The notes under the pieces: model-generated
Database searches by the model: none
What the model was told of the DNA's origin: nothing
The model's input: only the letters and a program-made list of their open reading frames with translations
Part shown: one piece after another, positions 30,803 to 39,963 of the stretch
Layout of the letters: every line of letters starts with the position of its first letter
How positions within the stretch are numbered: position 1 is the first letter of the stretch
Made by a program: the position numbers and the translations under genes
DNA from: Solwaraspora sp. WMMD792
Lineage (GTDB): Bacteria; Actinomycetota; Actinomycetes; Mycobacteriales; Micromonosporaceae
DNA: 64,000 bases
Assembly (NCBI RefSeq): GCF_029626105.1
Contig: NZ_JARUBH010000009.1
Span: 6,602,011-6,666,010 of the forward strand
Direction: 5' to 3'

Positions 30803-33378
30803 CGGCGTACCTCCAGGGTTGTCGGGAGACCGAGCGCGACGGGCCGGCGCTCGCCCAGGGCCGGCACCGGCTGGCCCCGCTCGACCTCGAAGGTGATCGA
30901 CGGGTCCGGGGTGTCGGGTGCGTTGACGAAGGAGGCGAAGCGGCGTAGCCGCTCCGGGTCGTCGATCGTGTCCCGCCACTCGTCCGAGTAGGACTCGACG
31001 TGCCGGGCCATCGCCTCGTCCAGCTCGGCCGCCAGCCCGAGCGAGTCGTCGACGATCACCGATCGCAGGTGGTCCAGGCCGCCGTCCATGGCCTCGATCC
31101 AGGCCGCGGTGCGTTGCAGCCGATCGGCGGTGCGGATGTAGAACATCAGGAACCGGTCGATGGTACGGACGAGCTCCTCGGTGGACAGGTCGCTGGCGAA
31201 CAGGTCGGCGTGCCGGGGCCGGAAGCCGCCGTTGCCGCCGACGTAGAGGTTCCAGCCGACGTCGGTGGCGATGATGCCGAAGTCCTTGCTGCGAGCTTCG
31301 GCGCACTCCCGGGCGCAGCCGGATACCGCAGACTTGATCTTGTGCGGGGCGCGCAGCCCCCGGTAGCGCAGCTCCAGGGCGACCGCCAGGCCGACCGAGT
31401 CCTGCACCCCGTAGCGGCACCAGGTGGAGCCGACGCAGGACTTCACCGTCCGCAGCGCCTTGCCGTAGGCGTGACCGGACTCGAAGCCGGCGTCGACCAG
31501 CCGCCGCCAGATCTTCGGCAACTGCTCCACCCGGGCACCGAACAGGTCGATCCGCTGCCCACCGGTGATCTTCGTGTAGAGGTTGAAGTCCCGGGCCACC
31601 TCGCCGATCACGATCAGCTTCTCCGGGGTGATCTCCCCACCGGGTATCCGCGGCACCACCGAGTAGGTGCCGTCGCGCTGGATGTTGGCCAGGAAGTGGT
31701 CGTTGGTGTCCTGCAGGGTGGCCTGCTCGCCGTCGAGCACGTAGCCGTTGCCCAGCGAGGCGAGGATCGAGGCGACCACCGGCTTGCAGATGTCGCAGCC
31801 CCGGCCCCGACCGTGCTCGGCGACCAGCTGGGAGAAGGTCCGGATGCCGCGTACCCGGACGATGTCGAACAGCTCCTGGCGGCTGTGGTCGAAGTGTTCG
31901 CACAGCGCCGTCGACTGGGCCACCCCGGCGACGGACAGCAACTGCTTGAGCATCGGTACGCAGGACCCGCAGCTGGTGCCGGCCCGGGTGCACGCCTTGA
32001 TCCCGGCGACGTCGGTGCAGCCTTCGCCGATCGCGCCGAGGATCTGATCCTTGGTGACCGCGTTGCAGGAGCAGACCTGGGCGCTGCCGGGCAGCGCGTC
32101 GATGCCGGCGCCGCCGGCGGCACCGTCGGAGCCGGCCGGGGCGAGCAGCGCCAGCGGCGGGCCCGGCAGCGGCCCGCCGACGCTGGCCCGCAACGTCGGG
32201 TACGCCGTCGCGTCGCCGACCAGCACCCCGCCGAGCAGGGTGCGCGCGTCGTCGGAGAGCACCAGCTTGGCGTAGACCCGGGTGGCCGGGTCGGTGAAGG
32301 TGACGTCCAGACAATCGGGGGTGGCGCCGTGCGCGTCGCCGAACGACGCCACGTCCACCCCGAGCAGTTTGAGCTTCGTGGAGGTGTCCGCGCCGGGGAA
32401 GGCGGCGGTGCCGCCGAGTAGCCGGTCGGCGACCACCTCGGCCATCGCGTAGCCGGGGGCGACCAGCCCGTAGCAGCGGCCCGGTTCGCCGTCGACGCTG
32501 ACCGCGGCGCACTCGCCGACCGCCCAGATGTGCGGGTCGCTGGTCCGGCAGGTGGCGTCGACGGTCACCCCGCCGCGCTCGCCGACGGCCAGCCCGGCGG
32601 CGCGGGCCAGGTCGTCGCGGGGCCGGATGCCGGCGGCGACGACGACCAGGTCGGTCTCCAGTTCGGTGCCGTCGGTGAGGGCGACCCCGTGCGGGGTGCC
32701 GTCCGGCCCGGTGCGGATCGCCGACGTCGCGGTCCCCAGGTGCACGTCGACGCCGAGGTCCTCGACGTAGCGGCGCAGCATCGCCCCGCCGGCCTCGTCG
32801 ATCTGGACCGGCATCAGCCGGGGCGCGAACTCCACCACGTGGGTACGCAGGCCGAGCAGCCGCAGCGCGTTGGCGGCCTCCAGGCCGAGCAGGCCGCCGC
32901 CGATCACCGTGCCGACCCGCCGGCCGGCGGCCGGATCGGTGGCGAAGTCGCGGATGGCGACCAGGTCGTCCAGCGTCCGGTAGACGAACACCCCGTCGCG
33001 CAGGTCGCCGCCGCTGGCGCCGTCGGTGGGGCGGTGTGCGCCGTCGATCGGCGGGACGAACGGGTACGAGCCGGTGGCCAGCACCAGCGCGTCGTAGCCG
33101 TACTCGCCGTGGTCGGTGACGACCACCCGGCGGTCCCGGTCGATCCGCCGGGCCGGCTCGGCCAGCCGCAGGTCCACCCCGTCGTCCGGGGTGTGCACGC
33201 TCAACTCGTCCGGCCCGACACCGTCGAAGAAGGCCGACAACCGGACCCGGTCGTACGCCGGCCGCGACTCCTCGGCGAGCACCGTGACCTGCCATTCGCC
33301 GCCGGTGTCGCGGGAGCGGACCGCTTCGACCAGGCGCTGCCCGACCATGCCGTTGCCGATGACGATCAACCGGTTCAC
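30799..33378 (-). CDS. nirB: Assimilatory nitrite reductase [NAD(P)H] large subunit NirB
   Basis: A cytoplasmic 859-residue enzyme reducing nitrite to ammonium. The order is an N-terminal FAD/NAD(P)H-binding module (IVIGNGMVGQRLVEAV, then GTVIGGGLLGLEAANALR), a BFD-like [2Fe-2S] segment (QVCSCNAVTKDQI ... CGSCVPML), then ferredoxin-like and sirohaem/[4Fe-4S] domains with the ligand motifs SCVGSTWCRYG and SGCARECAEARSKDFG. All cluster ligands look intact. GTG 33378 has GGAGG upstream and overlaps the preceding flavoprotein stop by 4 bp, so the four reductase genes are tightly coupled. Confidence 0.95.
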   Translation of the reverse strand: MNRLIVIGNGMVGQRLVEAVRSRDTGGEWQVTVLAEESRPAYDRVRLSAFFDGVGPDELSVHTPDDGVDLRLAEPARRIDRDRRVVVTDHGEYGYDALVLATGSYPFVPPIDGAHRPTDGASGGDLRDGVFVYRTLDDLVAIRDFATDPAAGRRVGTVIGGGLLGLEAANALRLLGLRTHVVEFAPRLMPVQIDEAGGAMLRRYVEDLGVDVHLGTATSAIRTGPDGTPHGVALTDGTELETDLVVVAAGIRPRDDLARAAGLAVGERGGVTVDATCRTSDPHIWAVGECAAVSVDGEPGRCYGLVAPGYAMAEVVADRLLGGTAAFPGADTSTKLKLLGVDVASFGDAHGATPDCLDVTFTDPATRVYAKLVLSDDARTLLGGVLVGDATAYPTLRASVGGPLPGPPLALLAPAGSDGAAGGAGIDALPGSAQVCSCNAVTKDQILGAIGEGCTDVAGIKACTRAGTSCGSCVPMLKQLLSVAGVAQSTALCEHFDHSRQELFDIVRVRGIRTFSQLVAEHGRGRGCDICKPVVASILASLGNGYVLDGEQATLQDTNDHFLANIQRDGTYSVVPRIPGGEITPEKLIVIGEVARDFNLYTKITGGQRIDLFGARVEQLPKIWRRLVDAGFESGHAYGKALRTVKSCVGSTWCRYGVQDSVGLAVALELRYRGLRAPHKIKSAVSGCARECAEARSKDFGIIATDVGWNLYVGGNGGFRPRHADLFASDLSTEELVRTIDRFLMFYIRTADRLQRTAAWIEAMDGGLDHLRSVIVDDSLGLAAELDEAMARHVESYSDEWRDTIDDPERLRRFASFVNAPDTPDPSITFEVERGQPVPALGERRPVALGLPTTLEVRR

Positions 33379-34832
33379 GCTGGTACCTCCACGTCGGAAT
33401 CCACAGATGAGAGCCAGTCGACGATGCCGGTGACCGCGTCGGTGCAACTGCCACAGCCGGTGGTGGCCCGGGTGGCGGCGACCACCTCGGCGACCGACCG
33501 GGCACCGGCGCGCCAGCAGCGCACCAGCGCCCCCTTGCTGACCGTGTTGCACTGGCAGACGGTCGCCGCGTCCGGCATCAGTGCCGGACTGGTCGCCGGC
33601 GCCGCGACGGTGCCGCCGACCGACCGGCCGAGCAGCAGCGCCCGCCGGTCGGCCGGCACCGGACCGCCCCGGTCGAACAGCTGGATGACGGTGCCGACGG
33701 CCGGGTTGTCGCCGAGCATGATCGCCCCGGTCAGCCGGTCGTCGCGGATCAGCAGCCGGGCGTACGTGCCGCGGGCCGGGTCGGCGAAGCTGAGCTCCTC
33801 GGTCTGCCCGTCGGCGCCCGGCCGGGTGTCGCCCATCGCGGCGAGGTCGATGCCGGCGGCCTTGAGCCGGGTCACCGTCGGCAGTGGCCGGTAGCGGGCA
33901 CCCGGGTCGTCGCCGGCCAGCACCCGGGCCAGCACCTGGGCCTGTTCCCAGGCGGGGGCGACCAGCCCGGTAACGACGCCGTCGTGTTCGGCGCAGTCCC
34001 CGATCGCCCAGATGCGCGGGTCGCTGGTGGCCATCCGGTCGTCGACCATCACACCGCGCCCGACCCGTAGCCCGGCCCGCTGGGCCAGGTCGGTGTCCGG
34101 CCGGACACCGCAGGCCAGCACCAGCAGGTCGGCGTCCAGCTCCCGGCCGTCGCCGAGCCGCAGCCGTACCCCGTCGGTGGTGGCGGTGACCGACTCGGCG
34201 GCGGCGGCCAGCTCGGTGCCGACGCCGAGGCCGGCCAGGGTACGGGCGAGCACCGCGCTGGCGGTGGCGTCGAGTTGACGCTCCATCAGCTGACCGACCT
34301 TGTGTACCACCCGTACGTCCAGTCCGCGTGCGGCGAGCCCACGGGCGGCTTCCAGCCCGAGCAGGCCGCCGCCGAGCACCAGCGCGGTGCGGGCACCGGC
34401 TGCGGCGGCGAGGATCCGCCGGCAGTCGTCCAGGGTCCGGAACACCGCGACCCGGTCGGGCAACCCCGCCGGGCCGTCGGCACCGGTCAGGCCGGGCAGG
34501 TCGGGGACCACGGCCCGGCTGCCGGTGGCGAGCACCAGGTGGTCGTACTCGGTGGCGGTGCCGTCGGCGGTGCGCACCGTCCGGGTGGCCGGCTCGATCG
34601 CGGTCACCGCCAACCCGGACCGCACGTCGATGCCGTGCCCGGCGGCCTCGGTGAGCGTGACGTCCAGCTCGTCGGCCCGGCCGGCGAGCAGGTTCGACAG
34701 CATGATCCGGTTGTACGCCCGGTGCCGCTCCGCCCCGTACACGGTGATCTTGTAGTCGCCGCGCCGGGCGTGCAGCTCGGCGGCGAGCCGGGCACCGGCC
34801 ATGCCGTGGCCGACGATGACGATACGGTTCAC
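33375..34832 (-). CDS. Nitrate reductase electron-transfer flavoprotein (NasB-like)
   Basis: A 485-residue protein homologous to the N-terminal half of NirB: two Rossmann motifs (VIVGHGMAGARLAAELHAR and ALVLGGGLLGLEAARGLAA), the NirB-type GDCAEHDGVV block and a C-terminal BFD [2Fe-2S] domain (CQCNTVSKGALVRC, then TTGCGSC), but no sirohaem domain. Located between nasA and nirB, it most likely passes electrons from NAD(P)H to the nitrate reductase, as NasB does in Bacillus. It is complete, not a nirB fragment. GTG overlaps the nasA stop by 4 bp. Confidence 0.88.
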   Translation of the reverse strand: MNRIVIVGHGMAGARLAAELHARRGDYKITVYGAERHRAYNRIMLSNLLAGRADELDVTLTEAAGHGIDVRSGLAVTAIEPATRTVRTADGTATEYDHLVLATGSRAVVPDLPGLTGADGPAGLPDRVAVFRTLDDCRRILAAAAGARTALVLGGGLLGLEAARGLAARGLDVRVVHKVGQLMERQLDATASAVLARTLAGLGVGTELAAAAESVTATTDGVRLRLGDGRELDADLLVLACGVRPDTDLAQRAGLRVGRGVMVDDRMATSDPRIWAIGDCAEHDGVVTGLVAPAWEQAQVLARVLAGDDPGARYRPLPTVTRLKAAGIDLAAMGDTRPGADGQTEELSFADPARGTYARLLIRDDRLTGAIMLGDNPAVGTVIQLFDRGGPVPADRRALLLGRSVGGTVAAPATSPALMPDAATVCQCNTVSKGALVRCWRAGARSVAEVVAATRATTGCGSCTDAVTGIVDWLSSVDSDVEVPA

Positions 34833-36976
34833 GCTCGCTCCACCCTGACCGCACAGATCTTGAACTCGGGCATCCGGGATGTCGGGTCCAACGCGTCGTT
34901 GGTGACCGAGTTGATCCGCCCCGCGCCACCCCAGTGGAACGGGGCGAACACGGTGTCCGGGCGGATCGACTCGGTCAGTCGGGCCGGGGCGCGCATCTCG
35001 CCGCGTCGGCTGGTCACCGTGACCGGGTCGCCGTCGGCGACGCCGAGCCGGGCGGCCAGGTCCGGGTGCAGCTCCACGAAGGCCTCCGGGGCGGCGCCGC
35101 GCAGCGGCGCGATCCGGCGGGTCTGCGCACCGGACTGGTACTGGGCCAGCACCCGGCCGGTGGTCAGGTAGAGCGGGTAGTCGGCGCAGACCTCCTCGGC
35201 GGCGGCCCGGTGCTCCACCGGCACGAACCGGGCCCGCCCGTCCGGGGTGGCGAACCGTTCGGTGAACATCCGTGGGGTGTCCGGCCGGTCCGGGTCCGGG
35301 CAGGGCCAGAAGACCCCGTCGGCGGCGTCGATCCGCTCCCAGGTGACCCCGGCGTAGTCGGCGACCCCGCCGGCCGAGGCCCGGCGTAGCTCGGTGAAGA
35401 CCTCGGCGGGGTCGGCCGGGAACTGCCCGGCCGGGCAGCCGAGCCGCTGCGCCAGGTCGGCCAGGACGGCCAGGTCGGTGCGGGCGCCGGGCGGGGGCGG
35501 CCGCAGCGCGTGCCGGCGCAGCACCCGGCCCTCCAGGTTGGTCATGGTGCCGTCCTCTTCGGCCCACTGGGCGGTGGGCAGCACCACGTCGGCCATGGCC
35601 GCCGTTTCGGAGAGCACGAAGTCGGCGACGACCAGCAGGTCCAGATCGGCCAGCCGGCGCTGGACCCGGCCGGCGCGGGGGGCGGAGACCACCGGGTTGG
35701 AGCCGAAGACCAGCAACGCCTTCGGCCCGGCCGGGGTGCCGAGCGCGTCCAGCAGCTCGTACGCGGAAACCCCCGGCCCGGGCAGGTCGGCCGGGTCGAC
35801 GCCCCACACCCCGGCCACGTGTGCCCGCGCCGCCGGGTCGTCGATGCGCCGGTAGCCGGGCAGCTGGTCGGCCTTCTGACCGTGCTCCCGGCCACCCTGA
35901 CCGTTGCCCTGGCCGGTCAGGCAGCCGTATCCGGAGCCGGGTCGGCCGGGCAGTCCGAGGGCGAGCGCCAGGTTGACGTAGGCGCTGACCGTGTCGACGC
36001 CCTTGGCGTGCTGTTCGGCTCCGCGCGCGGTGAGGATGACGACCTTCGCGGGCGGGGCGTCGGTCGCGCGTCGGTCGCCGCCGGCCAGCGCCCGCGCCGC
36101 CGCCTCCAGATCGCCGATCGGTACGCCGGTGAGCCGTTCCACCCGGGCCGGCCAGTAGCCGGCGACGGTGGCCCGGACGGTGTCGAAGCCGGTGGTCCGC
36201 TCGGTGACGTAGGTCTGGTCCACCCAGCCCTCTCGCAGCGCGACGTGCAGCAGCGCGTTGGCCACCGCGAGGTCGGTGCCGGGGGTGGGCTGCAGGTGCA
36301 GGTCGGCCAGGCGGGCCGTGGCGGTGCGGCGGGGGTCGATCACGATCAACGTACCGCCGCGCTGTTTCATCTCGGTCAGGTAGCGGGCGAACGGCGGCAT
36401 CGTCTCGGCCACGTTCGCGCCGACCAGCAGCAGGGTGTCGGCGGTGCCGACGTCGGCCATCGGGAACGGCAGACCACGGTCGACGCCGAAGGCCCGGATC
36501 CCGGCGGCGGCCGCCGAGGACATGCAGAACCGGCCGTTGTAGTCGATGTTGCGGGTACGCAGCGCGACCCGGGCGAACTTGCCCAGCGCGTACGCCTTCT
36601 CGTTGGTGAGCCCGCCGCCGCCGAACATCGCGACCGCGTCGCGGCCGTGTGCCTGCTGAATGCCGGTGACGTCGGCGACGATCCGGTCCAGCGCCTCGTC
36701 CCAGCTGGCCGGCCGCAGCTCGGCCCCCGGTCGGTCACGGACCAGCGGGGTGGTCAGCCGCTGCGGGTGGTCGAGCAGCTCGGCAGCGGTCCAGCCTTTC
36801 TGACAGAGCCCGCCCTGGTTGGTGGGAAACTGCCGGGGCAGCACCTGCACGCCGCCGTCGGCGCTCGCGCGCAGCCGCATGCCGCACTGCAGGGCGCAGT
36901 ACGGGCAGTGGGTGGCCACGGTCCGGTCGACGGATCCGCCGGTCGGCCCGATGGTCACCTGCACGCTGCCTGGCAT
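34829..36976 (-). CDS. nasA: Assimilatory nitrate reductase catalytic subunit (Mo-bisMGD)
   Basis: A 715-residue cytoplasmic molybdoenzyme that reduces nitrate to nitrite. The N-terminal [4Fe-4S] motif has C24, C27, C31 and C58 (HCPYCALQCGM ... GGLCQKG). The active-site segment NIDYNGRFCMSSAAAAG carries the Cys expected to ligate Mo in Nas/Nap enzymes, and the dinucleotide-binding C-terminal domain starts near residue 590 (YPLYLTTGRVLAQYQSGAQTR). No Tat signal is present, consistent with an assimilatory enzyme. No obvious ribosome binding site precedes ATG 36976. It heads the operon. Confidence 0.94.
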   Translation of the reverse strand: MPGSVQVTIGPTGGSVDRTVATHCPYCALQCGMRLRASADGGVQVLPRQFPTNQGGLCQKGWTAAELLDHPQRLTTPLVRDRPGAELRPASWDEALDRIVADVTGIQQAHGRDAVAMFGGGGLTNEKAYALGKFARVALRTRNIDYNGRFCMSSAAAAGIRAFGVDRGLPFPMADVGTADTLLLVGANVAETMPPFARYLTEMKQRGGTLIVIDPRRTATARLADLHLQPTPGTDLAVANALLHVALREGWVDQTYVTERTTGFDTVRATVAGYWPARVERLTGVPIGDLEAAARALAGGDRRATDAPPAKVVILTARGAEQHAKGVDTVSAYVNLALALGLPGRPGSGYGCLTGQGNGQGGREHGQKADQLPGYRRIDDPAARAHVAGVWGVDPADLPGPGVSAYELLDALGTPAGPKALLVFGSNPVVSAPRAGRVQRRLADLDLLVVADFVLSETAAMADVVLPTAQWAEEDGTMTNLEGRVLRRHALRPPPPGARTDLAVLADLAQRLGCPAGQFPADPAEVFTELRRASAGGVADYAGVTWERIDAADGVFWPCPDPDRPDTPRMFTERFATPDGRARFVPVEHRAAAEEVCADYPLYLTTGRVLAQYQSGAQTRRIAPLRGAAPEAFVELHPDLAARLGVADGDPVTVTSRRGEMRAPARLTESIRPDTVFAPFHWGGAGRINSVTNDALDPTSRMPEFKICAVRVERA

Positions 36977-36998
36977 GTGCGAAGCGTGCCGGGGGGCG

Positions 36999-37036
36999 AT
37001 TTCACCGCGACGTCCCGATTGTTTCCAGCCTGCTAA
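36999..37036 (-). promoter_or_regulatory. GlnR-like operator upstream of nasA
   Basis: Read on the minus strand the region is TTAGC-n6-GAAAC-n6-GACGT-n6-GAAAT, four pentamers with exactly 6-nt spacers. The known GlnR box is gTnAC-n6-GAAAC-n6 repeated; GAAAC is perfect, GAAAT 4/5, and the two a-sites are weaker. It begins 23 nt upstream of the nasA ATG. Confidence 0.55.
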
Positions 37037-37396
37037 GAGCAGCTCACACGGACCGTTGTCAGGGGGTTAGCCAGCCCATCTGCTGGGACCTCCGGCGTAC
37101 CGTGCCGACCAGCCGTTTTGACCGGCGTGCCGGGCAGCGGGTATCGTCGCCTGCTGTTGTGCGACAACCGAGGGGCGTCCCTCGCCAGACCCGTCACCGT
37201 CCCAGGTCACCATCCGTGGATGCAGCTCACCGTCTGCGGGAGGCCCCGTCCGATGGTGCCAGGTCAGCCGGGGTATGCTTGTCGTTCGCGCGCGCGTTCT
37301 CTGCCAGGTCGCCCGGTTCCGGGTCGCCCCGACGGCCCGCGCGTTACCTGACGACCGACGCGCGACCCCAGACCGACGACGAGACAAGGTAGACCT
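37037..37396. other. Divergent intergenic region, nasA / rplM
   Basis: About 360 bp without a gene. It contains the rplM promoter (37118-37147) and then a leader of about 240 nt before rplM with a second -10-like TATGCT (37274-37279). The leader is long enough to hold a ribosomal-protein autoregulatory structure, but I do not recognise a known one. Confidence 0.5.
37118..37147 (+). promoter_or_regulatory. Sigma-70-type promoter of rplM-rpsI
   Basis: TTGACC (37118-37123) and TATCGT (37142-37147) are 18 nt apart, a good match to the actinobacterial housekeeping consensus, upstream of the rplM gene. Confidence 0.6.
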
Positions 37397-37840
37397 GTGC
37401 GTACGTACAGCCCGAAGCCGGGTGAGATCGAGCGTCAGTGGCATGTGATCGACGCCTCTGACGTCGTGCTGGGCCGCCTGGCCACCCACGCCGCCACGCT
37501 GCTGCGCGGCAAGCACAAGCCGACTTTCGCGCCGCATGTCGACACCGGTGACTTCGTCATCGTCGTCAACGCCGGCAAGGTGGCGTTGACTGGCAACAAG
37601 CGGCACACCAAGGTGGCCTACCGGCACTCCGGGTACCCCGGCGGGCTGAAGCAGGTCGGCTACGACGAGCTGCTGGCCAAGCGCCCCGAGCGGGCGATCG
37701 AGCTGGCCGTCAAGGGCATGCTGCCGCACAACAAGCTCGGTGCCAAGCTGATCCGCAAGCTCAAGGTCTACGCCGGCGCCGAGCACCCGCACGGCGCGCA
37801 GCAGCCGGTGCCGTTCGAGATCAAGCAGATCGCGCAGTGA
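37397..37840 (+). CDS. rplM: 50S ribosomal protein L13
   Basis: L13 binds 23S rRNA early in 50S assembly. The 147-residue product starts [20 protein letters not shown] and has the family core ([20 protein letters not shown], then [11 protein letters not shown] and [13 protein letters not shown]). GTG start with AAGG upstream. It is followed at 20 bp by rpsI, the universal L13-S9 pair. Confidence 0.98.
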   Translation: MRTYSPKPGEIERQWHVIDASDVVLGRLATHAATLLRGKHKPTFAPHVDTGDFVIVVNAGKVALTGNKRHTKVAYRHSGYPGGLKQVGYDELLAKRPERAIELAVKGMLPHNKLGAKLIRKLKVYAGAEHPHGAQQPVPFEIKQIAQ

Positions 37841-37860
37841 GCGCGGGCGAAGGAACCAGC

Positions 37861-38343
37861 ATGACCGACACCACCGAGGCCAGCCCGGTCGCCGTTGCCG
37901 AGACCGAGCCGGCCACCGCCGTGACGCCCGCGCCAGTGGTGCGCGCGCCGCGCGGCGAGCGCCCGATCCAGACCGTTGGGCGGCGTAAGGAAGCCATCGT
38001 CCGGGTGCGGATCGTCCCCGGCTCCGGCAAGATCACCTGCAACGGTCGCGAGCTCGAGGAGTACTTCCCGAGCAAGGTGCACCAGCAGCTGATCCGGGAG
38101 CCGCTGGTGACGGCCGAGAAGGCCGAGGCGTTCGACGTGATCGCCAACCTGCGCGGCGGCGGCATCACCGGCCAGGCGGGTGCGCTGCGGCTGGGCATCG
38201 CCCGGGCGCTGTGCGCCAACGACGGCGACGACCGTCCGGCGCTGAAGAAGGCGGGTTTCCTCACCCGCGACGACCGGGTCAAGGAAAGCAAGAAGTACGG
38301 CCTGAAGAAGGCCCGTAAGGCTCCGCAGTACTCGAAGCGCTAG
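37861..38343 (+). CDS. rpsI: 30S ribosomal protein S9
   Basis: S9 reaches with its C-terminal tail to the P-site tRNA anticodon. The 160-residue product has a 40-residue Ala/Glu/Pro-rich actinobacterial N-terminal extension, then the core ([43 protein letters not shown]) and the tail [12 protein letters not shown] ending in Lys-Arg. ATG 37861 has AAGGA upstream; an in-frame GTG at 37837 overlapping the rplM stop is an alternative. Confidence 0.97.
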   Translation: MTDTTEASPVAVAETEPATAVTPAPVVRAPRGERPIQTVGRRKEAIVRVRIVPGSGKITCNGRELEEYFPSKVHQQLIREPLVTAEKAEAFDVIANLRGGGITGQAGALRLGIARALCANDGDDRPALKKAGFLTRDDRVKESKKYGLKKARKAPQYSKR

Positions 38344-38357
38344 TCCGACACGGCTGA

Positions 38358-38409
38358 ACGGACGGCTGGGACACCTCCTTCGTGGGGTTTCTCGGCCGTC
38401 CGTGCTTTT
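38358..38409 (+). terminator. Rho-independent terminator after rpsI
   Basis: Nine-bp arms ACGGACGGC (38358-38366) and GCCGTCCGT (38395-38403) are followed by GCTTTTTTG. It is the only hairpin in the window with a classic six-T tract and closes rplM-rpsI. Confidence 0.9.
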
Positions 38410-38553
38410 TTGTCTAGTTGATGCGGATTCTTCCGTTCATCGGCAGTATCTTCATCGGTTGCCGGCCCGCTCGCCATCGCAGCGGGGCGGATCCCTACCC
38501 CCGACGGGGCGGCGGAGCGGCACCATTAGCGGGACCATCGGAGGATGACAGGT

Positions 38554-39918
38554 ATGGCGCGGCTGTTCGGCACCGATGGCGTACGCGGGCGGGCCAACGC
38601 CGATCTCACCCCGGAGCTGGCGCTGGCGGTCGCGGTCGCCGCCGCGCACACCCTGGCCGAGCGGGATCCGAGCCGTCAGCCGCTGGCCGTGGTCGGCCGC
38701 GACCCGCGGGCCAGCGGCGAGATGCTGGAGGCCGCCGTGGTGGCCGGGCTGACCAGCGCCGGCGCGAACGTGTTGCGGGTCGGTGTGCTACCGACCCCCG
38801 GTGTCGCGTTTCTGGTCGGCGAGACCAAGGCCGACTTCGGGGTGATGCTCTCCGCGTCGCACAACCCGATGCCGGACAACGGCATCAAGCTGTTCGCCGC
38901 CGGTGGGCACAAACTGCCGGACGATCTCGAGATGAGGATCGAGGCCGCGATCGGCGCGGCGATCGAGGGCGACGGGTCCACCGGCCGCCGGCGGCCCACC
39001 GGGGCCGGGATCGGCCGGGTGAGTGACCTGCTGGACGGGGCCGAGCACTACGTCGGGCATCTGGTCGGCACGGTCGACCACCGGCTCGACGGGCTGCGGG
39101 TGGTGGTCGACTGCGCCAACGGGGCGGCGGCCGAGGTCGGCCCGGTCGCCTACCGGGAGGCCGGCGCGGAGGTCATCGCGATCAACGCCGAGCCGAACGG
39201 GCTCAACATCAACGACGGTTGCGGCTCGACCCACCTCGATGTGGTCCGGGCCGCCGTACTCGAACACGGTGCCGATCTTGGGCTGGCCCACGACGGCGAC
39301 GCCGACCGGTGCCTGGCGGTGACCGCCGACGGCACCGAGGTGGACGGCGACGAGATCATGGCGATCCTGGCGCTGGCCATGCGCGACGCCGGCACGTTGA
39401 CCGCCGACACCCTGGTGGCCACCGTGATGAGCAACCTCGGTCTGCGACTGGCCATGTCCCGGGAGGGCATCAAGCTGGTCGAGACCAAGGTCGGCGACCG
39501 GTACGTGCTGGAGGAGCTGCGGGCCAGCGGGCTGGCGCTGGGCGGTGAGCAGAGCGGGCACATCGTGATGCCCAGCTACGCCACCACCGGCGACGGGGTG
39601 CTCACCGGGCTGCAGCTGATGTCCCGGATGGCGGCCACCGGATCCTCGCTGGCCGGCCTGGCCGCCGCCATCACCAAGCTGCCCCAGGTGCTGATCAACG
39701 TGCCGGTCGGCGACCGGGTCGCCGGCGCCGGAGACCCGGCGGTACGGGCCGCCGCCGAGCAGGCCGAGGCCGAGCTGGGCGGCACCGGGCGGGTGCTGCT
39801 GCGCCCGTCCGGCACCGAGCCACTGGTCCGGGTGATGGTCGAGGCGGCGACGGTGGAGACCGCCCGCTCGGTCGCCGAGCGGATCGCCGCTGCCGTCCGC
39901 GCGGCCAGCCCGGCCTGA
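38554..39918 (+). CDS. glmM: Phosphoglucosamine mutase GlmM
   Basis: GlmM converts GlcN-6-P to GlcN-1-P for UDP-GlcNAc and peptidoglycan. The 454-residue product starts [14 protein letters not shown] and has the phosphoserine loop [14 protein letters not shown], the metal-binding DGDADRC, the sugar-binding GGEQSGHI and the phosphate-binding [15 protein letters not shown] 38554 was chosen over ATG 38545 because GGAGG lies 9 nt upstream of the former and only 1 nt from the latter. Encoded close to glmS, with an aminotransferase gene between. Confidence 0.97.
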   Translation: MARLFGTDGVRGRANADLTPELALAVAVAAAHTLAERDPSRQPLAVVGRDPRASGEMLEAAVVAGLTSAGANVLRVGVLPTPGVAFLVGETKADFGVMLSASHNPMPDNGIKLFAAGGHKLPDDLEMRIEAAIGAAIEGDGSTGRRRPTGAGIGRVSDLLDGAEHYVGHLVGTVDHRLDGLRVVVDCANGAAAEVGPVAYREAGAEVIAINAEPNGLNINDGCGSTHLDVVRAAVLEHGADLGLAHDGDADRCLAVTADGTEVDGDEIMAILALAMRDAGTLTADTLVATVMSNLGLRLAMSREGIKLVETKVGDRYVLEELRASGLALGGEQSGHIVMPSYATTGDGVLTGLQLMSRMAATGSSLAGLAAAITKLPQVLINVPVGDRVAGAGDPAVRAAAEQAEAELGGTGRVLLRPSGTEPLVRVMVEAATVETARSVAERIAAAVRAASPA

Positions 39919-39963
39919 ACCCGGTCCGGCCCGCCCGGCCTGAACCCGGTCCGGCCGGACCGG

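Noticed and set aside
30440..33505. A 1021-codon frame covering nirD and extending through nirB in another frame
   Set aside because: Only its last 120 codons (nirD) match a family. The rest is an Arg/Ala/Gly-rich shadow of nirB.
33375..34832. The NasB-like gene as a truncated nirB pseudogene
   Set aside because: It has an intact start, stop and BFD cluster, 4-bp coupling on both sides and a known functional counterpart in other nitrate operons.
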